Shown here in pieces: positions 9,318-18,549 of a stretch of 64,000 bases of DNA. The stretch is from the NCBI RefSeq assembly GCF_001051235.1, contig NZ_CBTJ020000108.1:1-64000 (forward strand). The letters run 5' to 3'. Both the position numbers and the translations under genes were made by a program. The notes under the pieces are model-generated. The model did no database searches, was not told where the DNA came from, and saw only the letters and a list, made by a program, of their open reading frames with translations. How positions within the stretch are numbered: position 1 is the first letter of the stretch; every line of letters starts with the position of its first letter. Origin of the DNA: Candidatus Competibacter denitrificans Run_A_D11 (lineage in GTDB: Bacteria; Pseudomonadota; Gammaproteobacteria; Competibacterales; Competibacteraceae).

Positions 9318-10393
9318 GCTGTCCCCCCCTGATCCCGCGCCAGCCAAAGCGTTTTTTCGAGCCAGCGCAATTCGTCTTCGCAATTTTGTGAGGGCAGTGC
9401 GAAGCCCAACAAGGCGCGCGGCGGCGTCACACGCTCTCCAATCAAGCTAAGACGCCTGACCGCCCAAGTCGGAAGGGGCGATGTGAAGGACACCACAGCC
9501 TTTTCGCCAGCATGTTCAACTTTGACCCGCTGTGGGGTGCCGGCCTGCGTGTCGAGCGCCGCCTGCAACCGCCAGGCTTCGTCGCAATCTCGAAAGCGCA
9601 CGTCCCTGGGATGAATATCAATAAAACGGTGAACTAGCCCATCCTGAACTTCGGTAAGTGACCACAGGTTTGCGCCATACCGTTGCGGCCGTCGGGAAAC
9701 AAAAATTCCGGCATGCCGCTCGTTCAGCGGCCTCCATCGCCTTTTGTAATATGACGTCGTTACGCTCGTATCGAGGACTTCGAGATTTTCAATTTTTTCC
9801 GGATGTGGCTTGTCCGGAAGTTTGGCGACCCATGATCTGACGAATTCCTTCGCCGTAACCGTCGCTGGCGCGTGTAGCCATATTGGCATGGGCAGTTCAA
9901 TGAGTCCGAGATCGAGAAGTATTCTCCGGCAAGGCTGTGCATCGGGCGGGGCGAGTGTTCGCAAACCGCTCGGTCGATAGAGGAGGGAAAAATCTTGCGC
10001 CTGGGATGGTGTGATCTCGTCTCCGGCAACACCCAATACGATGAATGTTCCGTCGCGGCGCTGCACGAACGCCGGAGGTGCTGGCCGCAGAACAAGGTTC
10101 GTCTCCCCGGTGATTTCGCTTCGCATCTCCAGAAGATCGCCCATGGCAATCAGACTGTCGATAACGTCATCGACACGCATCCTTAGTTCTTCGGGATCGT
10201 CGACCAGCGGCCTGAGCGCATCGACGACAAGCGCACACGCAACTCTTGCGGAGCAAGGTGCGGCAATGAATACGGTTCTACGCAAGGATTGAGCGATAAG
10301 CGCATTGTCAAGATTTGCTGGGCCAGGGAGCCCCAATGAACGAGCAACACATTGAAGAGAATCGGCGCGGCTAAGCATGACAATTCCGGTCAT
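9314..10393 (-). CDS. Druantia-associated protein in the DruD position
   Basis: A 359-residue protein with ATGA overlaps at both ends. Residues 60-140 look like a winged-helix region (RVDDVIDSLIAMGDLLEM, then a beta-hairpin with TNLVLRPAPPAFV). The middle holds KEFVRSWVAKLPDK and the C-terminal third is basic (KRRWRPLNERHAG, WAVRRLSLIGERV). No enzyme motif is visible. Size and place directly before the DruE-like gene match DruD of type I Druantia; that equivalence is inferred from gene order, not shown by sequence. Codon use is close to its operon neighbours and more AT-rich than the element to the right. Confidence 0.6.
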   Translation of the reverse strand: MTGIVMLSRADSLQCVARSLGLPGPANLDNALIAQSLRRTVFIAAPCSARVACALVVDALRPLVDDPEELRMRVDDVIDSLIAMGDLLEMRSEITGETNLVLRPAPPAFVQRRDGTFIVLGVAGDEITPSQAQDFSLLYRPSGLRTLAPPDAQPCRRILLDLGLIELPMPIWLHAPATVTAKEFVRSWVAKLPDKPHPEKIENLEVLDTSVTTSYYKRRWRPLNERHAGIFVSRRPQRYGANLWSLTEVQDGLVHRFIDIHPRDVRFRDCDEAWRLQAALDTQAGTPQRVKVEHAGEKAVVSFTSPLPTWAVRRLSLIGERVTPPRALLGFALPSQNCEDELRWLEKTLWLARDQGGTA

Positions 10394-13209
10394 GCGGCCT
10401 CCGATCTTGTACCTGCTGCCCGCAGATCAGCCACCAGCCGCGCAAAATATGCCCCACGGATCAGTGCGGAGTTTCGCAGGCTATGGAGTGCATCCCCTGA
10501 TGGAAGGTCGACAGGATTCAACACATGCGGCTGAAACGCCAGCTTCAGACAAAGATGGTAAAAGGCGTTGGCATCCGGAACCTTATAAGCATCAATCAGC
10601 CGTAGGAACTCGGACTCCGCAGCCGCTGCATCGGTGTCATATTGCCAATCGTAGACACGCAAACCTGCGGCGAACCCATGCGAGAAATAAACCTGCTTGT
10701 AGAGGGCGCCAATTTCCAACGCACCGGCGCGTACCTGGCCCGCATCCACGATCCACTTATTGCCGCATAAAAATAGCTCGAGGGCTTCTTTAAGAGCGCG
10801 CATGGCATTGCGCCGCGCCAGAAAGGCCATGGGGCCTATGAGACTCCGAGCGGCTCGCCAAAGTTTCAAAGCGCTGATGATTGCCGGGAGATGCTGCTCG
10901 CCAGCAGATACTCGGGCTGGAACACCGAGATCACTGAAGTTCGACAGTTGGCGTTGAAGGGTCGTCGCAACTGTTTCGTATTCATGGCCATTGAGATTTG
11001 CGACCAATAGGCCTCCCTTTCCATGGAGTTCGATGCCCACCAACGCCTGTTGATAATCCACGTCATGACTGATCTCAACAGAATTGAGGTCGTATTGCCT
11101 TACAGAGGGAGGCGTTGTTTCAGCGGTATCATCGGAGAGCCGGATGGTGCGTTCATCCACCCGCAACCATCGGAGAGGTTCAACGTCCTTGTCGAATACG
11201 ACGCTTTCGTAGCCATACTCGTCTAGCGATATAAGCGCCTCAATCCGTGCGGACCGCTCCACATGCTCGACCTGCGCATCGGAGATCAGCTTTTGTATGA
11301 AACATGCGGACACTCTCTCATCGGAGACAGGCGTTTTGTAACGGCCGACCAGTTCTTGATGGAAAAGCATTCCGTCTGCGCCGTAGAAGCGGATTTTAAG
11401 TTTGACGGTACGCTCAGCCGGAGCCGAAACGCGAAGGATAGCAGCATGGTCGAGAAGCTGATCCAGGGTGGCGTCTCGCGGTTCAAGCATGAGGGCAACA
11501 CCCGCTTTTCCTGATGCTGCCTTTTGCCACGGCAACTCGGGGCGGACGGTAATGAGAATTTCTTCCGCAGCGATATCACCATCGCTGGCAGCACCAATCG
11601 CAGATACTGAAACGCGGTGCCGACCTAGTGAAAGCTTGCCGAGCGCGACAAGCGTATTTCCGACCGCAGCCGGTGCCAGGCGTACTGGCGGGCGTGTATC
11701 CATTGTGATCTGGAACTCGCGCACCGCAACATCCGACATAAGGTGGAACATGGCAATCTCGGAGTCGAGGAAAACCAACGTTTCGTCCACATCATCCCAC
11801 CGGGCCGTCAGACCCAATGGCTCGGCACGTATGCCTAGCGTGTATCCGAGCCCGATAGTTCGTAGCGCGGCGATCTTTGTGGAATCCAATCTCGCAGGAA
11901 CAGAAAGGTGCCAAACATGAGTTGCTGCTGTCTTTGTGTGGACAGGAGCAAGCGCGAGGATTTTGACGGTTTCGGTAGGCATGGGCCCGGAAGCCACAAG
12001 GATATAAGACTGGTTTACCCTGACATGGCGTCCCGCGACTTCAACCGCCGTACCGTCTGCACGAACCTTCAGGAGCCGTAACGGCGCTGTTGGAAAAACC
12101 AATCGATCTCGTAGAGCGGCCATGATCTTCTCTACTGGACGATCAAATTCGAAGACCGTGAGATCGGTGGTCAAATATGTCGCGAGCGGTTCTTCCGAGT
12201 CGCCGCTGTAAGAGAACAAAGCTCTTCCTGGCATCCATGTATTTCCCTGACCGTAAGAACGAAAACGCATTTGAGAGCATTCAGGGTCGCGAGGCGATAG
12301 TCCAGCTTTGAGCAAGACTGTTGCAAGGTCGGGAAGCGCCAGCGTGAGATTCCATACCATCTCGCCGATCTGGCGTGCCAGTAGCCGAGGTCTTTCCAGA
12401 TGAGTGACCGGGATGAGTGCGTTATTCTGTGTAGCCTTTGTCTTAGGTACAAACCCCGACCTATAGGAGTTGATGAAATGAATCTCACGGAGAACGCCGC
12501 GTACTTCACGTAGCCGAGTGCCTAAAGAACCGAGTTTGTCGAGATCATCAAGGATCCGCTGGAGCGTGGTTTTCTCGATCGGTGAGATGGTGTCCTCGAC
12601 GTCTTCGAGACGCATCGCCATAACGATCCGGGCTGTCAGCGCTTTTTGCTGCAAAAAACCTTCAAACCGAGAAGAACCGCCATGATATCTTTCGCTGAGC
12701 AGTTCGCCGAGTTCTCCCAGGGTAAGTTCGCTGTTTCGGACCAGCATATGGCGAAGATCGTAGAGATGATCGGCAAAATAGCGCTGCAAATATTTCGGCA
12801 AAATCGCTTGCGTGATCGGCCACGCAATAATCGGAAACTGCTGTGCCCATGGCCCCGAGGGAGCGAGTCCACTGAATTGGGACTTGAACTGCTGGTACCA
12901 TTTGCGGATTCGATCGCGATCGCCGAATCGAGGCCAGTCAGGAAAATTTTTATCAAAGGAATCCCAGTATTCGCCTCCATTATAGTGGTAGCCGACCTCT
13001 GCGGCAGCAACGATCCATAATAACCAGAAAGCGTTGCTCGCACGCCTATTCGAAATCAAGCTAGCGTTAAGAAGTACTTTGGCAGTCGAAAGCTCTTCAG
13101 CAGTCAGCCCGTGTTCAATAACGTAAACGGGATAGTTCTCGGTCGCCCGTAAATCGCGTAGCTGCGTATATTGCTGCAGTAGTTTCTTTTGGAGTTCCGC
13201 TAGATCCAT
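10390..13209 (-). CDS. Large Druantia-associated protein (DruB/DruC position)
   Basis: A 939-residue protein starting 21 bases after the DruA-like stop and overlapping the next gene by ATGA. The N-terminal 170 residues are helical and tryptophan-rich (WLLWIVAAAEVGYHYNGGEYW, split here as visible, then FPIIAWPITQAILPKYLQRY). The centre is beta-rich, and the C-terminal 250 residues are helical again. I see no Walker, nuclease or methylase motif. In type I Druantia two proteins, DruB and DruC, sit here; this single longer gene may be one of them, a fusion, or a replacement. The assignment depends on the flanking DruA- and DruE-like genes. Confidence 0.55.
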   Translation of the reverse strand: MDLAELQKKLLQQYTQLRDLRATENYPVYVIEHGLTAEELSTAKVLLNASLISNRRASNAFWLLWIVAAAEVGYHYNGGEYWDSFDKNFPDWPRFGDRDRIRKWYQQFKSQFSGLAPSGPWAQQFPIIAWPITQAILPKYLQRYFADHLYDLRHMLVRNSELTLGELGELLSERYHGGSSRFEGFLQQKALTARIVMAMRLEDVEDTISPIEKTTLQRILDDLDKLGSLGTRLREVRGVLREIHFINSYRSGFVPKTKATQNNALIPVTHLERPRLLARQIGEMVWNLTLALPDLATVLLKAGLSPRDPECSQMRFRSYGQGNTWMPGRALFSYSGDSEEPLATYLTTDLTVFEFDRPVEKIMAALRDRLVFPTAPLRLLKVRADGTAVEVAGRHVRVNQSYILVASGPMPTETVKILALAPVHTKTAATHVWHLSVPARLDSTKIAALRTIGLGYTLGIRAEPLGLTARWDDVDETLVFLDSEIAMFHLMSDVAVREFQITMDTRPPVRLAPAAVGNTLVALGKLSLGRHRVSVSAIGAASDGDIAAEEILITVRPELPWQKAASGKAGVALMLEPRDATLDQLLDHAAILRVSAPAERTVKLKIRFYGADGMLFHQELVGRYKTPVSDERVSACFIQKLISDAQVEHVERSARIEALISLDEYGYESVVFDKDVEPLRWLRVDERTIRLSDDTAETTPPSVRQYDLNSVEISHDVDYQQALVGIELHGKGGLLVANLNGHEYETVATTLQRQLSNFSDLGVPARVSAGEQHLPAIISALKLWRAARSLIGPMAFLARRNAMRALKEALELFLCGNKWIVDAGQVRAGALEIGALYKQVYFSHGFAAGLRVYDWQYDTDAAAAESEFLRLIDAYKVPDANAFYHLCLKLAFQPHVLNPVDLPSGDALHSLRNSALIRGAYFARLVADLRAAGTRSEAA

Positions 13210-13230
13210 CCTGATCCTCGCCTAACTACA

Positions 13231-14436
13231 TTATGCAGTTCTAACCTTTGACATTCCTGTTGGTAAGCCTCGAATTAGTCGGGGAATGTCGTCGCGGCTC
13301 CAAGATTTGTAGTCTTCTCGCCTCAAAGCGCGAGGTTCGATCCACCGTCTACGAGCCATCTCTGAAATTTCATCAACTGTCTTCAAAGTCGAAAGGTCGG
13401 GTTTCCCTTTACCTGTGGCTAGGATTTTCCGAGCGTTCTCTGCTAGCTGGCAGAAAAACACCTCCCTTCGGATACCATGTCGCAGGACAGCCTCGTTGAT
13501 TCCGAGTTGCTTGAGCGCCACTCGGATAGTTCGCAGACGCCAATTAGGACCCTCACCGAAATGGTGGTGGTCAGCATAAGGATGTTTTGATAAGCGTAAA
13601 TATTCCCGCATCTGCTCGAATAATTCGTCGGTGATGTGGAAATGTCCCCAGCCGACCGTGTAACCGATAGATTCGAAGTAGCTCACTCCATCGAGTTTCA
13701 GGCGGTTATAAACTGATGAACGACCCATTGAGGAACTTGTCGTCACAGCTAGCAGACGAGCACTCTTCTCTTCGCCTGAAATAATGCCGGTCGTTGAACC
13801 ATACGTGCTTGCAAAAGCATCATAGATATCGCGCGAACGGACAAGACATGCGATTGCCTTGCCGCCTAACAGCATGTTGTAGGGAGGGACAGCGCCGAGG
13901 ACATAGGCGTCTAGTATGTTAACCAATCGGCTAGACCGCTCACTGGAAGTCCATCCAATAAGATCGTCACGCACCGAAAGATTGAAAACAGGGTCGCCAA
14001 GCGCAAAAATTCCAGCGAGCCGATCATGCCCATCATCCCATACAAGATACCGCAGACGGCGGCCATAGCCATTCGAAACGGGCACAGACCATGTAAGAGC
14101 TGCAGTTCGGAAAAGGCTCGACTCGAATGTATTCGCCTCTACCCGTATCAGCGATAAACGGATCATGGCCGGATCAATCTCGCTACCACTGGCAAAATAA
14201 CGCAAAGCACCCGGTAAGAACTCTGATAGAAGGTGCGTAGCTGATTCTATGCGTTCGTCGCGTTGAATATGATGTAGTTGACGGATTGAATCTTTACTTG
14301 AGGCAGGACAAACGAGCGTTCCATCAGGCCTCTTACTGAAGCCCAAGCGTGTAAAATGCAAGCGTATCTTACGCTTTAGCGTAGCTTCTAGAGTAAAAAC
14401 CGGGATGACTGAAGCTTTTGTTCTTTGTCGTTGCAA
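13231..14436 (-). CDS. druA: DruA-like DUF4338 protein
   Basis: A 401-residue protein beginning with TTG 14436 after GGAG at a spacing of 8; no earlier ATG fits. The DUF4338 core is visible: GRRLRYLVWDDGHDRLAGI, then ALGDPVFNLSVRDDLIGW, then a region with NMLLGGKAIACLV and later TTSSSMGRSSVYNRL and GVSYFESIGYTVGWG. This pattern is that of DruA of Druantia type I and of stand-alone DUF4338 proteins in mobile elements. It opens the four-gene operon. The 200 bases upstream are AT-rich and probably hold the promoter, but I could not place -35 and -10 boxes with confidence. The biochemical role of DruA in defence is inferred from the family only. Confidence 0.85.
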   Translation of the reverse strand: MQRQRTKASVIPVFTLEATLKRKIRLHFTRLGFSKRPDGTLVCPASSKDSIRQLHHIQRDERIESATHLLSEFLPGALRYFASGSEIDPAMIRLSLIRVEANTFESSLFRTAALTWSVPVSNGYGRRLRYLVWDDGHDRLAGIFALGDPVFNLSVRDDLIGWTSSERSSRLVNILDAYVLGAVPPYNMLLGGKAIACLVRSRDIYDAFASTYGSTTGIISGEEKSARLLAVTTSSSMGRSSVYNRLKLDGVSYFESIGYTVGWGHFHITDELFEQMREYLRLSKHPYADHHHFGEGPNWRLRTIRVALKQLGINEAVLRHGIRREVFFCQLAENARKILATGKGKPDLSTLKTVDEISEMARRRWIEPRALRREDYKSWSRDDIPRLIRGLPTGMSKVRTA

Positions 14437-15320
14437 TTGGCTGACTCCGATGCCAACTTCCTAAAGAATTCGATTTAGATGCTTGCTTCAGAATTTTACG
14501 ACATGTAGCCTTTGATCTTAGCAATTTTATCAACTGACTACTTTTGACTTCTTGGTTTTTAATATCGAGAGTCCTAACCTAAGATAGTTACAATATTATA
14601 TTATAGGGGTGAAAGGCTGAATTGAAGGGAGATGAGGGATGGAAAGCGGTGGCTGCAAGCGGTGCGGAAGTGATTTGTCGGTCAAGAGTGGTCGTGTACG
14701 GGGCTTGCAACGGTATCGGTGCAAAACGTGCGGCTATCACTTTACGGCAACGCCTGCACGCGGGAAGCCTGCGGCGATGAAGGCACTGGTGGTGTTGCTC
14801 TATGCGATGGGGAATGTCAGTTTCTGTTCGATTGCGCGCCTGTTGCACGTCAGCGATGTGGCAGTGTTGAAGTGGGTGCGCACGGAGGCGCGGAAACTGC
14901 CCATCCCGGAAGTCGCAGGAGAAACCGTGGTGGTGACGCTGGATAAGATGTGGCATTTCCTCAAAAAAAACCGCCAAGCTTTGGGTCTGGCGTGCGTATG
15001 ACCCTGACTGTCGGCGAACCCTGGCCTGGGTGCTGGGTGGCCGTGATGACGCCACTTGCCAAAAGCTGCTTGACCGGATCGGTCTCCAGGGCAAACGATT
15101 CATTACCGACGACTGGCCCGGTTACCACCGCTTGATTCCCGCCGCACAATTGACGACCGGTAAGCACCTCACCGTCCCCATTGAGCAAGATAACAGCAAC
15201 ATCCGCCACTTCCTCGCTCGCTTCCGTCGCCGCACCAAGGTCGTCTCTAAAACTGAAGAAATGGTCGATCTGAACCGCCCCGGGTTTGTCGGAGGCTCCG
15301 ACCTTTGAGAGGATGGAGCG

Positions 15321-15644
15321 ATGAAGACAGCGACGAATTTTTCAGTGGGAGTGAAAGAGCGTGCGGTTCGGCTGGTGCGAGAGCATCAAGACGAGTACGA
15401 ATCGCAATGGGCTGTGATCTGTTCGGTGGCGATGAAGATCGGGTGTGCGGCTGAGACGCTGCGGCGTTGGGTGCGGCAGGCCGAATGTGATCACGGCGAG
15501 CGAGCGGGGTTGACGAGTGCCGAGCGAGAACGGATCAAGGCGCTGGAGCGCGAGGTGCGGGAACTGCGTCAGGCCAACGAGATTTTACGCAAGGCATCGG
15601 CATATTTTGCCCAGGCGGCGCTCGACCGCCCATCCAAACGATGA
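15321..15644 (+). CDS. IS3-family OrfA
   Basis: A 107-residue HTH protein. It has the usual OrfA plan: an N-terminal helix-turn-helix (FSVGVKERAVRLVREHQ, then AAETLRRWVRQAE) followed by a leucine-zipper-like helix (ALEREVRELRQANEIL). It binds the IS ends and partners with OrfB. Its stop overlaps the OrfB start by ATGA. It looks intact. Confidence 0.9.
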   Translation: MKTATNFSVGVKERAVRLVREHQDEYESQWAVICSVAMKIGCAAETLRRWVRQAECDHGERAGLTSAERERIKALEREVRELRQANEILRKASAYFAQAALDRPSKR

Positions 15645-16537
15645 ACGCCTTCATCGACACCCACCGTGGCGTTGATGGGGTCGAGCCGATCTGCAAGGTG
15701 TTGCCGATTGCCCCATCGACCTACTACTGGCACGCCGCCCGACGGGTCGATCCCCGCCGAAGGCCCACCCGAACCCAACGTGATGAACGGTTGTGTGAAT
15801 CGATCCAACGGATTTGGGAAGAGAACTTTCAAGTCTACGGTGCCCGTAAAGTTTGGTGGCAGTTGCGGCGTGCAGGGATTATCGTAGCGCGCTGCGCTGT
15901 AGAACAACTGATGCGGCGGCTGGGTCTGAAAGGGGTACGGCGGGGCCGGTCCATCAAAACCACCCTCAGCAACCGCAATGTCCCTTCCCCGCTGGATCGG
16001 GTTCACCGCCAGTTCACGGCGGATCGTCCCGATGCGCTGTGGGTCGCCGATTTTACGTAGGTCTCAACGGGGCAAGGCTTCATCTATGTGGCTTTCGTGA
16101 TCGACATCTTTGCTCGATCTATCGTCGGTTGGAAAGCCTCCCGTGCGGCGGGTACTGACTTCGTGCTGGATGCGTTAGACCAGGCTTTGCACGCGCGTCG
16201 GCCGTTCCAGCCATTGATCCACCCTAGCGACCGTGGGGTGCAATACGTCTCGATCCGCTATACCCAGCACTTGGCCGAGGCCGGAATCGAACCCTCGGTC
16301 GGCAGCGTGGGCGATTCCTACGATAACGCCCTCGCTGAAACCATCAACGGACTGTACAAGGCTGAGGTGATTCATCGACAATCCTGGAAGAACCTGGCGG
16401 CCGTCGAATGGGCTACCCTGACTTGGGTTCACTGGTTCAATCATCGTCGGCTGCTCGAACCGATTGGCTACCGGCCACCTGCTGAGGCGGAAGCCGCTTA
16501 TTATCAACAACGCCATGAGTCTGCCATGATGGCTTGA
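15641..16537 (+). pseudogene. IS3-family OrfB transposase with in-frame amber
   Basis: A 298-codon DDE integrase frame. The rve core is visible: DALWVADFT (first Asp), HPSDRGVQYVS (second Asp) and DNALAETINGLYKAE (Glu), ending in WFNHRRLLEPIGYRPPAEAE. Codon 140 is TAG (16058-16060), immediately after VADFT where the family has Tyr, a TAC-to-TAG type change. The stop follows the first catalytic Asp, so the product would lack the catalytic centre. Confidence 0.87.
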
Positions 16538-16735
16538 CTCACAACAAGCAGCCTCCCAGATTCTCGGTGCGATTCAATCTTTCCTTGCGCCTCTACCATC
16601 ATCCCCATGACCAACCGACCGCTTTCGCGGCCCTCTCTGCAACCTTGTTATCTATCTTTGGTTAGGATTCTCTTAATATCTGCTGCTTGAGGTCAATCAA
16701 TAAGACCAGAATGCCACGGCTCTAGGCACGGGCAA

Positions 16736-16774
16736 GCAGCATCAAAAAGCCGTCTACGCCGTCGGTGGTGAGGC
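16736..16774 (+). repeat. right copy of the 39-bp imperfect direct repeat
   Basis: Partner of 3612-3650. On the minus strand both copies encode a short stretch reading (T/I)xDGVDxFL, so they may be pieces of one duplicated gene rather than an attachment site. Confidence 0.6.
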
Positions 16775-16841
16775 GAGATCACACGAATGCGCCGGATAGT
16801 CGCCTGCGCAAGCCAGAAAGGCCCTCGCCGCGCGGCCTCGA

Positions 16842-18122
16842 TTAGAGCGGCGGCCCTGGCAACAGCCGCCCCTGATAGACTGGGACGCGATGGGCGTCTG
16901 CATACAGGCTAGCGGGTAGCTTAAGCGCCGAAATCAGGCGCGGGTACTGGCGACCGGGATCGGCGACAAACCGCTTCCAGATCGGCTCACGCCCCTCTAA
17001 CAGCACCAGCCCTTGACGCGCCAGGCGGCGGTAGAGCGTGCGACGCTGCGGCCAGGCCAAGCGGTCATCGCAGGACGCCTCGCTTTGGAGCTGCTGGGCG
17101 AAGGTCTGCGCCACCACCCAAAACGCCTCCCCGCTAAACCACACCGCCCCGGCTTGATGATTGAACGCGGAACTCAACACGAGTTTTTCCAGCGTGGCGC
17201 GCACCGCCGCACATAAGCGCGTTTCCAGGTCCCCCGGCGGTGGGTTGCGATAGAGCGGACGTGCGGCCCGACGGGATCGCTCTGCGCGTGTCCGGGGACG
17301 ACGGGGCAGTGGAGTCGGCTCCCGCGTGCCCGTCAAGGCACCCAGAGGATCGTGGGCAGAGGGGCCTGCGACGACCGGCGGCGTCTCCAACACCGCAACC
17401 GCCGCGTCCGACCCCACGGGCCTAAGGCAGGTTTCCTGTACCGGCGTAGCGTCCAACGAAGACACGGGCGGCGCGTGAACGGGCGTGGGTGGGGCGGGGC
17501 TTTCCGAAGGGAGCGGCTGGAACTGCGCCCAAAAAGCCGTCGTATCGGACCACGGCACGCCAGCGGCGTGGGCGCGATAAATTTGGCGTTGACCGTCTTC
17601 TGAAAAGCACGCCCCGACTATCAAGGCCCCCAGGCCCGGCATCTTCAAAGGCCCCACTGATTGCGGCGCCAGACGCCGCGGGGCCGGATTGGGATCGGGT
17701 AGGCGAGTGAGCGGACACTGGGTAGCGATCTGCTGTTGGCCCAGAAAGCCGTAGGCGCCTTCCAAGGCATCGACGGCCAGGCGCGTAAAGATCAGATACC
17801 GCCAAGGGAGGTCGGCGGGCATCAGGGATGCGGGCAACGGCTCCGGCAGCGTCTCCAAGAGATCCAGCACTGCCACAAACCAGGCCGTCGGGGTCGGATT
17901 AGCGCGTGTAGCATCCAGAAAGCAGGGACTCGCACGCAACAAAATCGTCGCCGTTTCCTGAGCTAGCCGCACCGTATCCGGGTCGTCTGGGGCAAACCAG
18001 GCCACCACCCGCCGCAGCAGGGGCGCGGTCACGTCGAGCGGCGGCCACGGCGGCGGTACGGGGGGCTGCGCTTCACGCGCCGGGCGCGCTGATCGGGGGA
18101 GACGAAAGACGTTGAGCGGCAT
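16842..18122 (-). CDS. TraI/MobH-like C-terminal domain protein, uncertain
   Basis: A 426-residue protein. I start it at ATG 18122 because TTTGGAGGAAAAA lies before it; an ATG 27 bases upstream lacks such a site. The N-terminal half is helical. The middle (residues 215-300) is a Pro/Ala-rich linker ending in a basic run (RRPRTRAERSRRAARP). The last 130 residues (GAVWFSGEAFWVVAQTFA, then RRLARQGLVLLEG) resemble the winged C-terminal domain of MobH/TraI_2 relaxases. The HD-type catalytic half of such relaxases is not seen, so this may be only a related DNA-binding protein. It is transcribed away from the plus-strand block, across a 400-base divergent region. Confidence 0.4.
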   Translation of the reverse strand: MPLNVFRLPRSARPAREAQPPVPPPWPPLDVTAPLLRRVVAWFAPDDPDTVRLAQETATILLRASPCFLDATRANPTPTAWFVAVLDLLETLPEPLPASLMPADLPWRYLIFTRLAVDALEGAYGFLGQQQIATQCPLTRLPDPNPAPRRLAPQSVGPLKMPGLGALIVGACFSEDGQRQIYRAHAAGVPWSDTTAFWAQFQPLPSESPAPPTPVHAPPVSSLDATPVQETCLRPVGSDAAVAVLETPPVVAGPSAHDPLGALTGTREPTPLPRRPRTRAERSRRAARPLYRNPPPGDLETRLCAAVRATLEKLVLSSAFNHQAGAVWFSGEAFWVVAQTFAQQLQSEASCDDRLAWPQRRTLYRRLARQGLVLLEGREPIWKRFVADPGRQYPRLISALKLPASLYADAHRVPVYQGRLLPGPPL

Positions 18123-18482
18123 GGGTGTTTTTCCTCCAAACCGGCGCACGCGGCCATCTTGACGACCTGGGCGACGTGCGCGATAGTGTACTCACTCCAT
18201 AGGTTTCCCCGCACCTATTCAAAAAAGAGGGGGCAGAGCGCTCCGTCTGCGAAACGGGGAGCATGACACGTTGGTTCTCCGATCCAACAGAAAAAAATCG
18301 GCGGAGGGGTTCAGTCCTTCGACAACGCTCACTGAACCGGTCTCGCCCGCCCGGCGAGATGTGTTCATTCACGGACGAGTATCCGGGGTGACGTGGGGGT
18401 AACCCGGTAAAATCCGCCCTACGGGCCGCGGGCGTCGCGTTCGGGCTGGAACGCGGCGTAGATCGGTCATGACGGTTATTTT
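18123..18482. other. divergent intergenic region with REP-like hairpin
   Basis: No gene is supported here. It holds GGTTCAGT (18308-18315) paired with ACTGAACC (18331-18338) around a loop with CCTTCGACAACGCTC, which looks like the widespread REP-type hairpin built on TTCGACAA. Promoters for both directions, or a transfer origin, could lie here, but neither is demonstrated. Confidence 0.4.
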
Positions 18483-18532
18483 CCCGACGGGGACGTGCAA
18501 CCCCCGACGGGGCGTGGTGCGTCCTTTTTTTT
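18483..18532 (+). promoter_or_regulatory. C-run/G-run hairpin leader 1
   Basis: CCCGACGGGGACG and CCCCCGACGGGG are followed by GGGGCGTGGTGCGTCC and eight T, then AAAGGAG and ATG 18550. GGGCG can pair with CGTCC directly before the T-run, giving a terminator-like hairpin upstream of the ribosome site. Confidence 0.6.
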
Positions 18533-18549
18533 CATCAAAGGAGCACACC

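Larger units (their letters stand above)
15268..16579 (+). mobile_element. IS3-family element inside the IS1-type gene
   Basis: The element is 15271-16576 (1306 bp). The left end TGAACCGCCCCGGG and the right end, whose complement begins TGAATCGCACCGAG, form imperfect inverted repeats ending in GGAGGCT. ATC at 15268-15270 and 16577-16579 is the 3-bp target duplication. Confidence 0.88.
14639..16665 (+). pseudogene. IS1-family transposase, frameshifted and split by an IS3 element
   Basis: The N-terminal part (14639-15001) has two zinc-finger pairs, CKRCGSD and CKTCGYHF, then MKALVVLLYAMGNVSF, an HTH and LDKMWHFLKK. The frame must shift by one base at a run of eight A (14973-14980); seven A would give one open frame into VWRAYDPDCRRTLAW and LDRIGLQGKRFITDDW. 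The IS3 element enters after EEMVD at 15270. Joining across it with one ATC copy gives EEMVDLSLRLYHHPHDQPTA and a stop TAG at 16663-16665, which is the expected C-terminus. The IS1-type ends could not be defined. Inactive. Confidence 0.8.

Noticed and set aside
3789..14436. Reading the operon as a Dpd (7-deazaguanine) or second DISARM system
   Set aside because: A DUF1998 helicase occurs in several systems, but the DUF4338 DruA-like gene, the lack of preQ0 genes, of DrmA and of PLD genes fit Druantia better.
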